Of a stretch of 64,000 nucleotides of DNA, positions 35,901 through 46,191 are shown in pieces. This DNA comes from CAWFKS01 sp963816435 (GTDB lineage: Bacteria; Pseudomonadota; Alphaproteobacteria; Rhizobiales; Rhizobiaceae): contig CAWFKS010000016.1 of assembly GCA_963816435.1 (NCBI GenBank), positions 192,155 to 256,154 of the forward strand. Reading direction: 5' to 3'. The position numbers were made by a program, and so were the translations under genes. The stretch's first letter is position 1. Each line of letters begins with the position of its first letter. The notes beneath the pieces were generated by a model. The model was not told where the DNA came from, did not search any database, and saw nothing but the letters and a program-made list of their open reading frames with translations.

Positions 35901-38097
35901 ATGAAAAAGCTCGCAGCCGCCTTCGCGCTCACCGCGTCCGCGCTGGCAGTTTCCACCTCGGCCTCGTTTGCCGACTACACGTTGAACATCCTCCACATCA
36001 ACGACTGGCATTCGCGCATCGAGTCGAACAACAAATATGAATCGACCTGCTCGGCCGACGACGAGACCGCCGGCAAGTGCTTCGGCGGCGCAGCGCGCCT
36101 GGTCACGGCCGTGCGCGACGAGCGCCAGAAGCTGAGCGATCAGAACGTCATCTTCCTCAACGCCGGCGACAACTTCCAGGGCTCGCTGTTCTTCACCACC
36201 TATCACGGTGCGGCCGAAGCCGAGTTCCTGAACTTGATGAAGCCGGACGCCATGACGATCGGCAACCACGAGTTCGACGAGGGCGAGGATTCGCTGGCCG
36301 CCTTCTTCGACAAGGCGACCTTCCCGATCGTCAGCGCCAACGTGCGCCCCGACATGCAGTCGAAGCTCGCCGACCGGGTGAAGCCGTCGGTGGTGCTCGA
36401 GGTCGGCGGCCAGAAGATCGGCATCGTCGGCGCCGTGGCCAACGACACCGGCGTGCTGTCCTCGCCGGGCGAGCACATCGACATCACCGAGGACGTGGAA
36501 GGCATCACCAAGGCGGTGAAGGAGCTTTCCAACCAGGGCGTCGACAAGATCATCGCGCTGACCCATGTCGGCTACCCGCGCGACATCGCCGCGATCGCCA
36601 AGATCCCGGGCGTCGACGTCGTCGTCGGCGGCCATTCGCACACGCTGCTGTCGAACAAGGTCGAGGGCGCGGCCGGCCCCTACCCGACCTGGGTCGACAA
36701 TCCGCTCGGCTACAAGGTGCCGGTCGTGCAGGCCGGCTCCTACTCGAAATATCTCGGCGAGGTGAAGGTCACCTTCTCCGACATCGGCATCGTCAAGGAG
36801 GCCACCGGCGAGCCGATCCTGCTCGACGCCTCGGTCGAGCCCGACCCGAAGGTGGTCGAGCGCGTCAAGGAGCTGAAGGCGCCGATCGAGGAGGAGATGT
36901 CCAAGGTCGTCGCCCAGACCACCGCGCCGATCGACGGCAGCCGCGACACCTGCCGCGCCCAGGAATGCGAGATGGGCGACCTCGTCACCGACGCCATGCT
37001 CGACCGCGTCAAGGACCAGGGCGTGCAGTTCGCCATCACCAATGGCGGCGGCCTGCGCGCCTCGATCGACGACGGCCCGGTCACCATGGGCGAGGTCGTC
37101 ACCGTGCTGCCGTTCCAGAACACGCTCGCGACCTTCCAGATGAAGGGCAAGGACGTGGTCGGTTCGCTGGAGAACGGCCTCAGCCAGATCGAGGACGGCG
37201 CCGGCCGCTTCCCGCAGGTCGCCGGCCTGCACTACACCTTCGACAAGTCGGCCGAGCCCGGCTCGCGGGTGAAGTCGGTCGAGGTCAAGGACGGCGACAA
37301 CTGGACGCCGATCGATCCTGAAAAGACCTACATGATCGCCACCAACAACTTCATGCGCGGTGGCGGCGACGGTTACGCGCTGTTCGCCTCCAATGCCGAG
37401 AACGCCTACGATTACGGTCCGGGCCTGGAGACGGTGGTGGCGGACTACCTGGCCGTCCACAGCCCCTACACGCCGAAGACCGAAGACCGCATCACCGAGG
37501 TCTCCGACGCCGGCGCGATGAAGGCCGACGACGCCGACAAGACCGAGATGAAGGCGGACGAATCGGACAAGGGCGCGATGGCCGCACCGGCGGCCTCCGA
37601 GGACAAGGCGGCCGACACGACCGCGCCGGCCGCGACCGACGCCGCCGAGGTGAAGACGCCGGACCTGCCGAACGGCTCGGCGGAAATCTCCAGCGAGGCG
37701 CCGAAGGTCGACACCGCCGGTGGCGAGGCAGCCACCGGGGACAAGGCGGCCGACACGACCGCACCGGCCGCTGAGGATGACGCGGCCGACGACGTGGAGA
37801 TGCCGGAGCTTCCGAACGGGTCGGCTGACATTGCCGGCTCGGCGCCGAAGGTGGAAAGCGAGCCGGCTGCCGCCGCGCCCGCCGCCGAGACCAAGGACGC
37901 GATGGAGGCCAAGCCCGCCGACGCGGCGATGGCCGACAACAAGTACACGGTGAAGGCCGGCGACAGCCTGTGGAAGATCGCCAAGGCGACCTATGGCGAC
38001 GGGCGCATGTGGACGAAGATCCGCGACGCCAACCCGGGCCTGAAGCCGGACGCGCTTGTCGATCGGCATGGTCCTGGTGGTGCCCGCCGCCGAATAG
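35901..38097 (+). pseudogene. Periplasmic 5'-nucleotidase with C-terminal LysM, frameshift in last 14 codons
   Basis: Corrected length 731 residues. After a 24-residue signal, the metallophosphatase domain shows HINDWHSRIE, GDNFQGS, GNHEFDEG and GGHSH, all metal ligands of the UshA family; the 5'-nucleotidase C domain has ITNGGGLRASI and NNFMRGGGDGY. A 150-residue acidic linker with an internal duplication then leads to a LysM domain (YTVKAGDSLWKIAKATYG) that should anchor it to peptidoglycan. One extra T at 38056-38057 breaks the end; removing it yields ALSIGMVLVVPAAE and a stop at 38097, just before a terminator. Role: scavenging of nucleotides or UDP-sugars. Confidence 0.9.
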
Positions 38098-38119
38098 TCC
38101 GCACCCACGCGAACCAGGA

Positions 38120-38152
38120 AGGGCCCGCCCCGGTCGTCGGGGCGGGCCTTTC
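38120..38152 (+). terminator. Rho-independent terminator after the 5'-nucleotidase gene
   Basis: A perfect 10-bp stem, GGCCCGCCCC and GGGGCGGGCC (38122-38131 and 38139-38148), with a 7-base loop followed by TTTCGTTT. It sits 25 bases after the corrected stop, which also supports that stop. Confidence 0.88.
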
Positions 38153-38222
38153 GTTTGTCCGCAAGATGACGCATTGAAAACGCCGGCCCGATGAATAGCT
38201 TCCGCGACGACGGAGACGCCCG

Positions 38223-39291
38223 ATGACCATGACAACCGAATCCGCCGCCGCCGGCGAACGCAGCGACACCGCGCATCGCCCGGCCGACCACCCGGACGTG
38301 CGCGTCGGCAAGGTCGGGGTCGATGCTGATCAATCTCGGCACGCCCGAAGGCACCGACTACGCGCCGATGCGCGCCTACCTGAAGGAGTTCCTGTCCGAC
38401 CGCCGCGTCATCGAATGGCCGCGCGCCGTCTGGTATCCGGTGCTCTACGGCATCGTGCTCAACACGCGGCCGAAGAAATCCGGCGCGCTCTATGACAGGA
38501 TATGGAACCGCGAGCGCAACGAATCCCCGCTGCGGACCTACACCCGCTCGCAGGCCGAACTGCTGGCGGAGCGGCTTTCGGCGATGCCGGGCGTCGTCGT
38601 CGACTGGGCGATGCGCTACGGCGAGCCGTCGATCGACAAGGTCGTGAACCGGCTCAAGGACGAGGGTTGCGACCGCATCGTGGCCTTTCCGCTCTATCCG
38701 CAATACTCCGCCTCCACCACGGCGACCGTGAACGACAAGGTCTTCGAGGCGCTGCAGGCCATGCGCTTCCAGCCGGCGCTGCGCACCGTGCCGCCCTATC
38801 ACGACGAGCCGGCCTACATCGACGCGCTGGCCCGCTCGATCGAGAAGCACCTGGCGACGCTTGCCTTCGAGCCGGAGGTGGTGATCGCCTCCTTTCACGG
38901 CATCCCGCAGAGCTATTTCCGCCGCGGCGACCCCTATTACTGCCACTGCCAGAAGACGACGCGGCTGTTGCGCGACAGGCTCGGCTGGGACGACAAGAAG
39001 CTGATCGCCACCTTCCAGTCGCGCTTCGGCCCGGAGGAGTGGCTGCAGCCCTACACCGACAAGACGGCGGAGAAGCTGGCCAAGGACGGCGTGAAGTCGG
39101 TCGCGATCTTCAATCCCGGCTTCGTGTCGGACTGCCTGGAGACGCTCGAGGAGATCGCCATCGGCGTGCGCGAGATGTTCCTGGAAGCCGGCGGCGAGAA
39201 CTTCTCGCACATCCCCTGCCTCAACGATTCGCCCGAGGGCATGGACGTCATCGAGACGGTGGTGCGCCGCGAGCTTTCCGGCTGGGCGTGA
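38223..39291 (+). pseudogene. hemH: Ferrochelatase, one frameshift near the N-terminus
   Basis: Corrected length 355 residues. It inserts Fe(II) into protoporphyrin IX to give heme. The N-terminal leader (residues 1-30) is typical of rhizobial HemH. One extra base at about 38321 then breaks the frame; removal gives GKVGVMLINLGTPEGTD. The body shows the metal-binding SFHGIPQSY and the late NPGFVSDCLETLEE. ATG 38223 follows GGAGACG. Everything after 38325 is open and conserved, so a real null allele is unlikely. Confidence 0.93.
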
Positions 39292-39426
39292 GACACCGGC
39301 GGGCGGCTCGCGCGGGGCGCGAATTGAATCCGCCCCGGAAATAGCTACATCTTGATCGAAGGGAAGCTGGCGCCGATTCCGGACCGTTTATCGGGCGGGC
39401 GCCGAAATCGGTGCGGGAGGCACAGA

Positions 39427-40407
39427 ATGCTCATTTCCGGCTTCGACATCTTCGTCGTCGTGCTCGTCGTCCTCGTGCTGCTGGTCATCTTCGCCGGCAT
39501 CAAGACGGTGGCGCAGGGCTACAACTACACGGTCGAGCGCTTCGGCCGCTACACCAGGACGCTGAGCCCCGGGCTCAACATCATCGTGCCGTTCATCGAC
39601 CGCATCGGCGCCAAGATGAACATGATGGAGCAGGTGCTCGACGTCCCCACCCAGGAGGTCATCACCCGCGACAACGCCATCGTGGCGGTCGACGGGGTTG
39701 CGTTCTATCAGGTGCTCAGCGCGCCGCAGGCCGCCTACCAGGTGTCGGGGCTGGAAAACGCCATCCTCAACCTGACCATGACCAACATCCGTACCGTCAT
39801 GGGCTCGATGGACCTCGACGAGCTGCTGTCCAACCGCGACGCCATCAACGAGCGGCTGCTGCACGTCGTCGACGCCGCCGCGCACCCCTGGGGCATCAAG
39901 GTCACGCGCATCGAGATCAAGGACATCAACCCGCCGGCAACCATGGTCGACTCCATGGCCCGCCAGATGATGGCCGAGCGCAACAAGCGCGCCCAGATCC
40001 TCGAGGCCGAGGGCCTGAAGCAGGCGCAGGTGCTGGAGGCGGAAGGCCGCCGCGAGGCCGCCTTCCGCGACGCCGAGGCCCGCGAACGCGCGGCGGAAGC
40101 CGAGGCGCGCGCCACGCAGGTCGTGTCGGAAGCGATCTCCAAGGGTGACATGCAGGCGATCAACTACTTCGTGGCGCAGAGATACACCGAGGCGCTGGCC
40201 AAGATCGGCTCCGCCCCCAACTCCAAGGTCGTGCTGATGCCGATCGAAGCCTCGTCGCTGATCGGCTCGCTGGGCGGCATCGGCACCATTGCGAAGGAAG
40301 TGTTCGGCGAAGGCGCCGCCGCCACTCAGGCGGCGCGCCGCCCGGGCAGGCCGCCTGCGGTCGGCGGCACCACTGCGCCTACCGGCAACACGCCCGACGG
40401 CGAATAG
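39427..40407 (+). CDS. qmcA: SPFH/band-7 membrane protein (QmcA/stomatin-like)
   Basis: A 326-residue protein anchored by one N-terminal helix (residues 5-27). The SPFH domain follows: NYTVERFGRYTRTLSPGLN, DVPTQEVITRDNA, VTRIEIKDINPP. An Ala/Glu-rich coiled coil (about 185-240) and the stomatin end VLMPIEASSLIGSLGGI complete it. Scaffolds of this type organise membrane microdomains with NfeD partners; the NfeD gene follows 15 bases later. Confidence 0.93.
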   Translation: MLISGFDIFVVVLVVLVLLVIFAGIKTVAQGYNYTVERFGRYTRTLSPGLNIIVPFIDRIGAKMNMMEQVLDVPTQEVITRDNAIVAVDGVAFYQVLSAPQAAYQVSGLENAILNLTMTNIRTVMGSMDLDELLSNRDAINERLLHVVDAAAHPWGIKVTRIEIKDINPPATMVDSMARQMMAERNKRAQILEAEGLKQAQVLEAEGRREAAFRDAEARERAAEAEARATQVVSEAISKGDMQAINYFVAQRYTEALAKIGSAPNSKVVLMPIEASSLIGSLGGIGTIAKEVFGEGAAATQAARRPGRPPAVGGTTAPTGNTPDGE

Positions 40408-40422
40408 CGGGAGGTCCGAACA

Positions 40423-40890
40423 ATGACCGGGTTCTTCGCCGATCTCGGCGCCTGGAACTGGATGGTGCTCGGCTTCGTGCTTCTGGCCGCCGAGATCGTC
40501 GTTCCGGGTGTCTTCCTGCTGTGGATCGGCATCGCCGCAATCCTCACAGGTGCGCTGTCCCTGCAGCTGTGGGACTGGTCGATCTGGAGCTGGCAGGTCC
40601 AGGTGCTGGTGTTTCTGGCGCTGGCGCTGGTCTCGGTGTTCGGCGGCCGGCGCATCATGCAGTCGCAGGACAGCGTCTCCGACCAGCCGCTGCTCAACCG
40701 CCGCGCCGAGCAGCTGGTCGGCCGCACCGCGACGCTGGCCGAGCCGATCCGCGAAGGCCAGGGCCGCGTCAGGATGGGCGACACCTACTGGATGGTGGCC
40801 GGACCGGACATGCCGGCTGGAACGCATGTGAAGGTGGTGGGCACCCGCGACAGCGAGCTGGTGGTCGAGCAGGTCGCGCCGCAGACGTAG
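40423..40890 (+). CDS. NfeD-family membrane protein (short type)
   Basis: A 155-residue protein of the YbbK type: three helices in the first 75 residues (WMVLGFVLLAAEIVVPG and VLVFLALALVSVFGG clear), then an OB-fold domain LVGRTATLAEPIREGQGRV to THVKVVGTRDSELVVE. It partners stomatin-like proteins, which fits its place behind qmcA. Confidence 0.92.
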   Translation: MTGFFADLGAWNWMVLGFVLLAAEIVVPGVFLLWIGIAAILTGALSLQLWDWSIWSWQVQVLVFLALALVSVFGGRRIMQSQDSVSDQPLLNRRAEQLVGRTATLAEPIREGQGRVRMGDTYWMVAGPDMPAGTHVKVVGTRDSELVVEQVAPQT

Positions 40891-40914
40891 CGCCCTCTCC
40901 TCGACGGGCAAGGA

Positions 40915-41910
40915 TCAGGCCGCGCCGATCCTCAGCAGGTCGTGCAGGTGGACGATGCCGACGGGGCGGCCCTCATCGACCACCATCAGCGTGGTGATGG
41001 CCGAGGAATTGATCATCTCCAGCGCACTGGCAGCGAGCGTCGACGGCGTCACCGCCTTCGGCGAGACCGTCATCACCTCGTCGACCGTCATCGACAGGAT
41101 GTCGCTGCCCATGTGACGGCGCAGGTCGCCGTCGGTGACGATGCCGGCGAGGCTGCCATCGGCCGCGACGACTGCGACGCAGCCGAACCCCTTCTGCGAA
41201 ATCTCGAGGATGGCCTCGCGCATGCCGGTGCCGGCCGCCACCAGCGGCACCCGGTCGCCGGTGTGCATGATCTCGCCGATGTGGGTGAGATTGGCGCCGA
41301 GCTGGCCGCCCGGATGAAAGGTGCGGAACTCGTCGGCGCTGAAGCCGCGCGCCTCGAGCAGGGCGACGGCGAGCGCGTCGCCGATGACCAGCTGCATCGT
41401 CGCCGAAGTGGTCGGCGCCAGGCCGTGCGGACAGGCCTCCGGCGCCCGCGGCAAGGCGAGCACGACGTCGGCCGCGCGCCCCAGCGCCGAGCCCTCGCCT
41501 GCGGTGATCGCCACCAGCGGAATGCGGAAGCGGCGCGAATAGGCGACGATGCCTTCGAGTTCGCGGCTTTCGCCGGACCACGACATCGCGATGATGGCGT
41601 CGTCGCGAGCGATCATGCCGAGATCGCCGTGATTGGCCTCGGCGGGATGGACGAAATAGGCCGGCGTGCCGGTGGACGCGAGCGTGGCGGCGAGCTTCGA
41701 GCCGATATGACCGCTCTTGCCGACGCCGGTGACGATGACCCTGCCGCCGATGCCGGTGAGCAGATCGACGGCCCGCGAGAACGGCTCGGCCAGCCCGTTG
41801 TCGAGCGCGGCGGCGAGCGCGGCCACGCCCGCCTGCTCGGCGGCCAGCGTGCGCGCGGCAGACGCGATGGCGCCGTCCTTTCGGCTCGGTTTGTGATTCC
41901 CGGCGTGCAT
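40915..41910 (-). CDS. kdsD: Arabinose-5-phosphate isomerase (KdsD/KpsF)
   Basis: A 331-residue enzyme making arabinose 5-phosphate for Kdo and so for LPS. A SIS domain (VIVTGVGKSGHIGSKLAATLASTG, then PAEANHGDLGMI and SWSGESRELEG) precedes two CBS domains (from about residue 205: MHTGDRVPLVAAGTGMREAI and VMTVSPKAVTPSTLAASAL). The histidine in HGDLG is part of the active site. It converges with NfeD, 24 bases apart. Confidence 0.94.
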   Translation of the reverse strand: MHAGNHKPSRKDGAIASAARTLAAEQAGVAALAAALDNGLAEPFSRAVDLLTGIGGRVIVTGVGKSGHIGSKLAATLASTGTPAYFVHPAEANHGDLGMIARDDAIIAMSWSGESRELEGIVAYSRRFRIPLVAITAGEGSALGRAADVVLALPRAPEACPHGLAPTTSATMQLVIGDALAVALLEARGFSADEFRTFHPGGQLGANLTHIGEIMHTGDRVPLVAAGTGMREAILEISQKGFGCVAVVAADGSLAGIVTDGDLRRHMGSDILSMTVDEVMTVSPKAVTPSTLAASALEMINSSAITTLMVVDEGRPVGIVHLHDLLRIGAA

Positions 41911-42065
41911 TCGGCTGCGTTAGCGCGTTCGCCCGGTCCTGTCCAACGCTGAATGGCGCCGTTTCGGTGCCGGGCCCGAGGTCCTCAACCAAGCGTTAAC
42001 CACCGCTGTTTACGGTTCGGTAATCATCCGGCGCGGTTCGCGCGCCGCCAATCGGGGTTCGATCC

Positions 42066-43883
42066 GTGTCGAAGTCGAGGCTCCGGCCGAACGACAGAAG
42101 CCGCCTTGCCGCTGCCGCGCGCCTGGCCGTGCTGGCCGCGGGCGCGGCCGGCATGGCCATGTTCGCGCCCGCCATCTTCGCGCAGGAATCGGGCGACTTG
42201 CGCGGCCTCCTCACTGACCAGCCGCTGAAGCGCTCGCCGCTGAAGGACGCGCTGCAGGCCGCCGACGCGCTGGTGGAATCGCCGCTGCAGCCCGACACCG
42301 CCGCCACGCCGCTCTACCCGAACGGCGAAGGGACCGGCCTCACCGACGGCCAAGGGCTCCAGAACGCCGACGGCAGCACCGCAGGCAAGACCACCGGCAC
42401 CGGGGCTGACGCGGCGCAGAACCCAGCCGACGCTTCGGGACAGGACGGGCAGCCGGCCAGCACCGACCTGGCGGTCGCCAACAACAAGCGGGTCCGTGCG
42501 ATCCAGGCCCGCAACACGGCCGCAGGCGCGGCGAACGCGGCCGATGCGGAGCAGCCGGCCTATACGGGTGCGGCCGGCACCGCCAGCACCACCGGCAGCA
42601 GGGCGAAGGTCGCAGGACAGGACGTCACGTCGACCGGCACCGTGCGCCAGCGCACCGTCGACTACGGCGACGCCGAGGATTTCCAGCGCGCGCGGCCCGA
42701 CAACCAGCCCGCCACGCCGGTCGAACTCGCCACGCGACACGCCGACGACAACCCCTACGCCGCCACCGGCATCAGGGCGGGCAGCTTCATCCTGAGGCCG
42801 AGCCTGGAAAGCGGCATCGAGTGGACGTCGAACGCCGAGGAGGCATCGGGCGGCAGCGCCGCCGTCGTTTCCGAAACGACGCTGCGGCTGAACGCGCAGT
42901 CCGACTGGTCGAGCCATTCGGCATCGCTGGACGCCTACGGCACCTGGCGCAAGTCGCTGTCAGGGGCCCAACTCGACGAACTGACAGCCGGCGCCGACGC
43001 GGCCCTGAGGCTCGACCTCGACCACGAGTTCACGCTGAACGGCACCGCCGGCTACAGCCGCGCCCCGGAGGCCGCCTCCTCGCCGGTCGCGATCACCGGC
43101 GTGGCGGAGCGGCCGATCCGCCAGACGCTGAGCGCCAGTGCCGGCGTCGAAAAGGGCGTCGGCAAGTTCCGCCTGTCGCTGACCGGCAACGCCACGCGCG
43201 ACATCTACGGCGACGCCCGGCTCACGGCCGGCGGCACGCTGTCGCAAAGCGACCGCAACAACACACTGGCCACGGCGACGCTGCGCGCCGGCTACGAGGT
43301 CTCGCCGGCCGTCACGCCGTTCGTGGAAGCCGAGTACGGCCGCAGGCTCTACGACGAAAGGCTCGATTCGGCCGGCTATGCGCGCTCGTCCAACCGGCTC
43401 GGCATGCGCGGCGGCGTCGATCTCGATTTCGGCGAGAAGCTGAACGGCGAGGTTTCGGCGGGCTGGGTGTCGGAAGATTTCGACGATGCGCGGCTGGCCA
43501 CGCTTTCAGGCTTCACCGCAGCCGCCAACTTCGACTGGTCGCCGGTGCGCGGCACGACAGTGGCCCTCACCGGTTCGACGACGGTGGAAGGCACGACCAC
43601 GGCCGGCGAGAGCGGCTCGATCCTCTACTCCTCGCAGCTTTCGGTGACACGCGAACTGCGCGCCAACCTGACGGGAACGGCACTCGTGGGCGCAGAATGG
43701 CGCGATTATTCCGGCTCGTCCGACCACGACCTGACGCTCGCCGCCGAGACCAGCCTGACCTGGTGGCTGAACCGGAACCTCGGCATCACCGGCCGCGCCC
43801 GCCACGAACGGCTGACCAGCACGATCGCCGGTCGCGACTACGAGGCCACCAGCGGCTTCCTGGGCGTGAAGCTGCAGCGCTGA
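42066..43883 (+). CDS. Outer-membrane beta-barrel protein
   Basis: A 605-residue secreted protein from a GTG start with a signal peptide (about residues 1-40, basic start then AAGAAGMAMFAPAIFAQE). Residues 40-230 are a disordered Ala/Thr/Gly-rich region; the rest is a series of alternating hydrophobic strands (FILRPSLESGIEWTSNAEE, then repeated strand-turn units such as TLATATLRAGYEVSPAVTP) ending in an aromatic-poor but barrel-like TSGFLGVKLQR. It resembles the OMP_b-brl_2-type proteins common in Rhizobiales. Role unknown; it neighbours LPS and exopolysaccharide precursor genes. Confidence 0.82.
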   Translation: MSKSRLRPNDRSRLAAAARLAVLAAGAAGMAMFAPAIFAQESGDLRGLLTDQPLKRSPLKDALQAADALVESPLQPDTAATPLYPNGEGTGLTDGQGLQNADGSTAGKTTGTGADAAQNPADASGQDGQPASTDLAVANNKRVRAIQARNTAAGAANAADAEQPAYTGAAGTASTTGSRAKVAGQDVTSTGTVRQRTVDYGDAEDFQRARPDNQPATPVELATRHADDNPYAATGIRAGSFILRPSLESGIEWTSNAEEASGGSAAVVSETTLRLNAQSDWSSHSASLDAYGTWRKSLSGAQLDELTAGADAALRLDLDHEFTLNGTAGYSRAPEAASSPVAITGVAERPIRQTLSASAGVEKGVGKFRLSLTGNATRDIYGDARLTAGGTLSQSDRNNTLATATLRAGYEVSPAVTPFVEAEYGRRLYDERLDSAGYARSSNRLGMRGGVDLDFGEKLNGEVSAGWVSEDFDDARLATLSGFTAAANFDWSPVRGTTVALTGSTTVEGTTTAGESGSILYSSQLSVTRELRANLTGTALVGAEWRDYSGSSDHDLTLAAETSLTWWLNRNLGITGRARHERLTSTIAGRDYEATSGFLGVKLQR

Positions 43884-43899
43884 CGGCGCTGGAGCCCGA

Positions 43900-44766
43900 T
43901 CAGAGCAGGTTCTTGAGCTTGTCCCGGACCTTGTCGCGGAGGTCGTCGCGCGCCAGCGCAAAGGCGATGTTCGCCTCGATGAAGCCCTCCGGCGAGCCGC
44001 AGTCGAACGTGCTGCCGCGATAGCGGAAGCCGTAGAATTTCTGCTGGTCCATCAGCCTGAGCATGCCGTCGGTGAGCTGGATCTCGTTGCCGGCGCCACG
44101 CTCCTGGGTCTCGAGGATGGAGAAGATCTCGGGCTGCAGGATGTAGCGCCCGTTGAGGAAGAGGTTGGTCGGTGCATCCTTCGGGTCCGGCTTCTCGACC
44201 ATTCCGGTGATCTCGAAACCGCTGCCGACGTCCTCGCCGCGGCCGACGATGCCGTATTTGTGGGTCATCGAGGGATCGCATTCCTCGACACCGACGACGT
44301 TGCCGCCGGCCGCCTCGTAGAGTTCCGCCATTTCGGCGAGGCAGCCCTTTTCGGATTGCATGATCATGTCGGGCAGAAGCAGCGCGAAGGGCTCCTGGCC
44401 GACGAGGTCGCGCGCGCACCACACCGCATGGCCGAGCCCGAGCGGCACCTGCTGGCGCGTGTAGCTGAACTCGCCCGGCCGCGGCTGCTGGCGCTGGAGC
44501 ATTTCGAGATAGTCGTCCTTGCCGCGCTCGGCGAGCGTGTCGTAGAGCTCGGGCTGGGCATCGAAATGATCCTCGATGGCGCTCTTGCCGCGCCCCGTCA
44601 CGAAGATGAAATGCTCGATGCCGGCCTCGCGCGCCTCTTCGACCACGTACTGGATCACCGGCCGGTCGACGACCGTCAGCATTTCCTTGGGCATGGCCTT
44701 GGTGGCCGGAAGAAAGCGCGTTCCCAGTCCTGCGACGGGAAACACCGCCTTGCGTAGTTTTTTCAT
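43900..44766 (-). CDS. galU: UTP-glucose-1-phosphate uridylyltransferase
   Basis: A 288-residue nucleotidyltransferase producing UDP-glucose for surface polysaccharides. It has the signature FPVAGLGTRFLPATKAMPKE, the catalytic Asp in LLPDMIM, and the substrate Lys region GMVEKPDPKDAPTN. Full length, with 16 bases to the convergent barrel gene stop. Confidence 0.96.
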   Translation of the reverse strand: MKKLRKAVFPVAGLGTRFLPATKAMPKEMLTVVDRPVIQYVVEEAREAGIEHFIFVTGRGKSAIEDHFDAQPELYDTLAERGKDDYLEMLQRQQPRPGEFSYTRQQVPLGLGHAVWCARDLVGQEPFALLLPDMIMQSEKGCLAEMAELYEAAGGNVVGVEECDPSMTHKYGIVGRGEDVGSGFEITGMVEKPDPKDAPTNLFLNGRYILQPEIFSILETQERGAGNEIQLTDGMLRLMDQQKFYGFRYRGSTFDCGSPEGFIEANIAFALARDDLRDKVRDKLKNLL

Positions 44767-44951
44767 GCCAGATTCACCCGATGCTCAAATTGCTGCCTGA
44801 AAGCCATGGCAATACCGGTAACGTGAACGCACACGGGGCAGCAAAGTTTCCTCGGTGCTCCGCCGCACGATTCCGGGCCGGTTAAGCCTATGGTAAACCA
44901 TTTCCTAACCGCAACTCCGCAATATGGCTGCAGAGTTCAATGGAGGTAGGA

Positions 44952-46178
44952 ATGCATCTTCGCGTCGCGGCGGGACGCATCGCTCCGGCGGCCTTGGTGG
45001 CCGCAGCAATGCTGTGCCTTGCCCTCATTTCCCGACCCGCACTTGCAGATGCGGGTTTCCAGCACTGGATCGCCGGCTTCCGGGCCACGGCGGCCGCAAA
45101 CGGCATTTCCGGCTCGACGTTCGACCGCGCCTTCAGGGGCGTCACGGACCCCGATCCCGAAGTGCTGGAGAAGGCCAACTACCAGCCGGAGTTCACCTCT
45201 CCGCCCTGGCAGTATTTCGACAACCGCGTCAACGAGCGCACGATTTCCACGGGCCGCGAGATGGCCCGCAAGTGGAAGCCCTGGCTCGACCGCATCGAGC
45301 AGCGCTTCGGCGTCGACCGCACCGTTCTCCTGGCGATCTGGTCGATGGAGACCAATTACGGCGAGGCGCTGAAGGACGACACCATCATGCGCAACGCCGT
45401 GCGCTCGCTGGCAACGCTGGCGTACGCCGACAAGCGCCGCGCCAAGTTCGCGCGCACGCAGCTTCTGGCGGCGCTGAAGATCCTGCAGAGCGGCGACATC
45501 GACGTCTCCCACCTGACGGGCTCGTGGGCCGGCGCGCTGGGCCACACCCAGTTCATCCCGACCAGCTACCAGGCCTACGCCGTGGACATGGACGGCGACG
45601 GCAGGCGCGACATCTGGAACTCGGTGCCCGACGCACTGGCCACCGCCGCCAACCTTCTGGCCCGCAACGGCTGGCGCAGCGGCGAGACCTGGGGCTACGA
45701 GGTGGTGCTGCCGGCCGGCCGAAAATTCCCCGGCGGCACGATGTCGCTGGCGCGATGGGCGAACATCGGCGTGGTTCGGGCCAACGGAAAGCCTTTCCCG
45801 CGCCCGAGCGACACCGCCGAACTGAAGGTGCCCGACGGCCGCGGCGGCCCGGCGTTCCTGATGACCAAGAACTTCTTCGTCATCAAGCGCTACAACAACG
45901 CCGACACCTACGCGATTGCGGTCGGCCTGCTGGCCGACGAGATCGCCGGCTTTGGCGGGCTGGTGCGCGACTGGGACCGCCCGTTCACGCGGCTGACCTC
46001 CGACGAGACGGAGGAACTGCAGAAGCGGCTCGCCGCGCTCGGCTACTATGACGGCGAGATCGACGGGCGCATCGGCTCCGGCTCGCGCGCCGCCATCATG
46101 GCCTTCCAGGCACGCGCCGGCTTGACCCAGGACGGGCATCCCAGCAAGGAAGTGCTGACGACCTTGAGGCGCAACTGA
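44952..46178 (+). CDS. MltB-family lytic murein transglycosylase with peptidoglycan-binding domain
   Basis: A 408-residue secreted enzyme (signal about 1-34, ending PALA). The SLT_2 domain has the catalytic Glu in SMETNYGEAL and the hallmark GSWAGALGHTQFIPTSY. A PG_binding_1 domain closes it (LQKRLAALGYYDGEIDGRIG). It cleaves glycan strands to anhydromuropeptides. GGAGG at 44942-44946 marks ATG 44952. A TTAA-N7-GTAA sequence (44882-44896) upstream is one base off a CtrA box. Confidence 0.94.
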   Translation: MHLRVAAGRIAPAALVAAAMLCLALISRPALADAGFQHWIAGFRATAAANGISGSTFDRAFRGVTDPDPEVLEKANYQPEFTSPPWQYFDNRVNERTISTGREMARKWKPWLDRIEQRFGVDRTVLLAIWSMETNYGEALKDDTIMRNAVRSLATLAYADKRRAKFARTQLLAALKILQSGDIDVSHLTGSWAGALGHTQFIPTSYQAYAVDMDGDGRRDIWNSVPDALATAANLLARNGWRSGETWGYEVVLPAGRKFPGGTMSLARWANIGVVRANGKPFPRPSDTAELKVPDGRGGPAFLMTKNFFVIKRYNNADTYAIAVGLLADEIAGFGGLVRDWDRPFTRLTSDETEELQKRLAALGYYDGEIDGRIGSGSRAAIMAFQARAGLTQDGHPSKEVLTTLRRN

Positions 46179-46191
46179 GCGGGAGAACGCA

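Noticed and set aside
35760..38354. Long minus-strand frame opposite the 5'-nucleotidase gene
   Set aside because: Composition of a shadow frame (RVG/HLG repeats) and it runs through a strong terminator.
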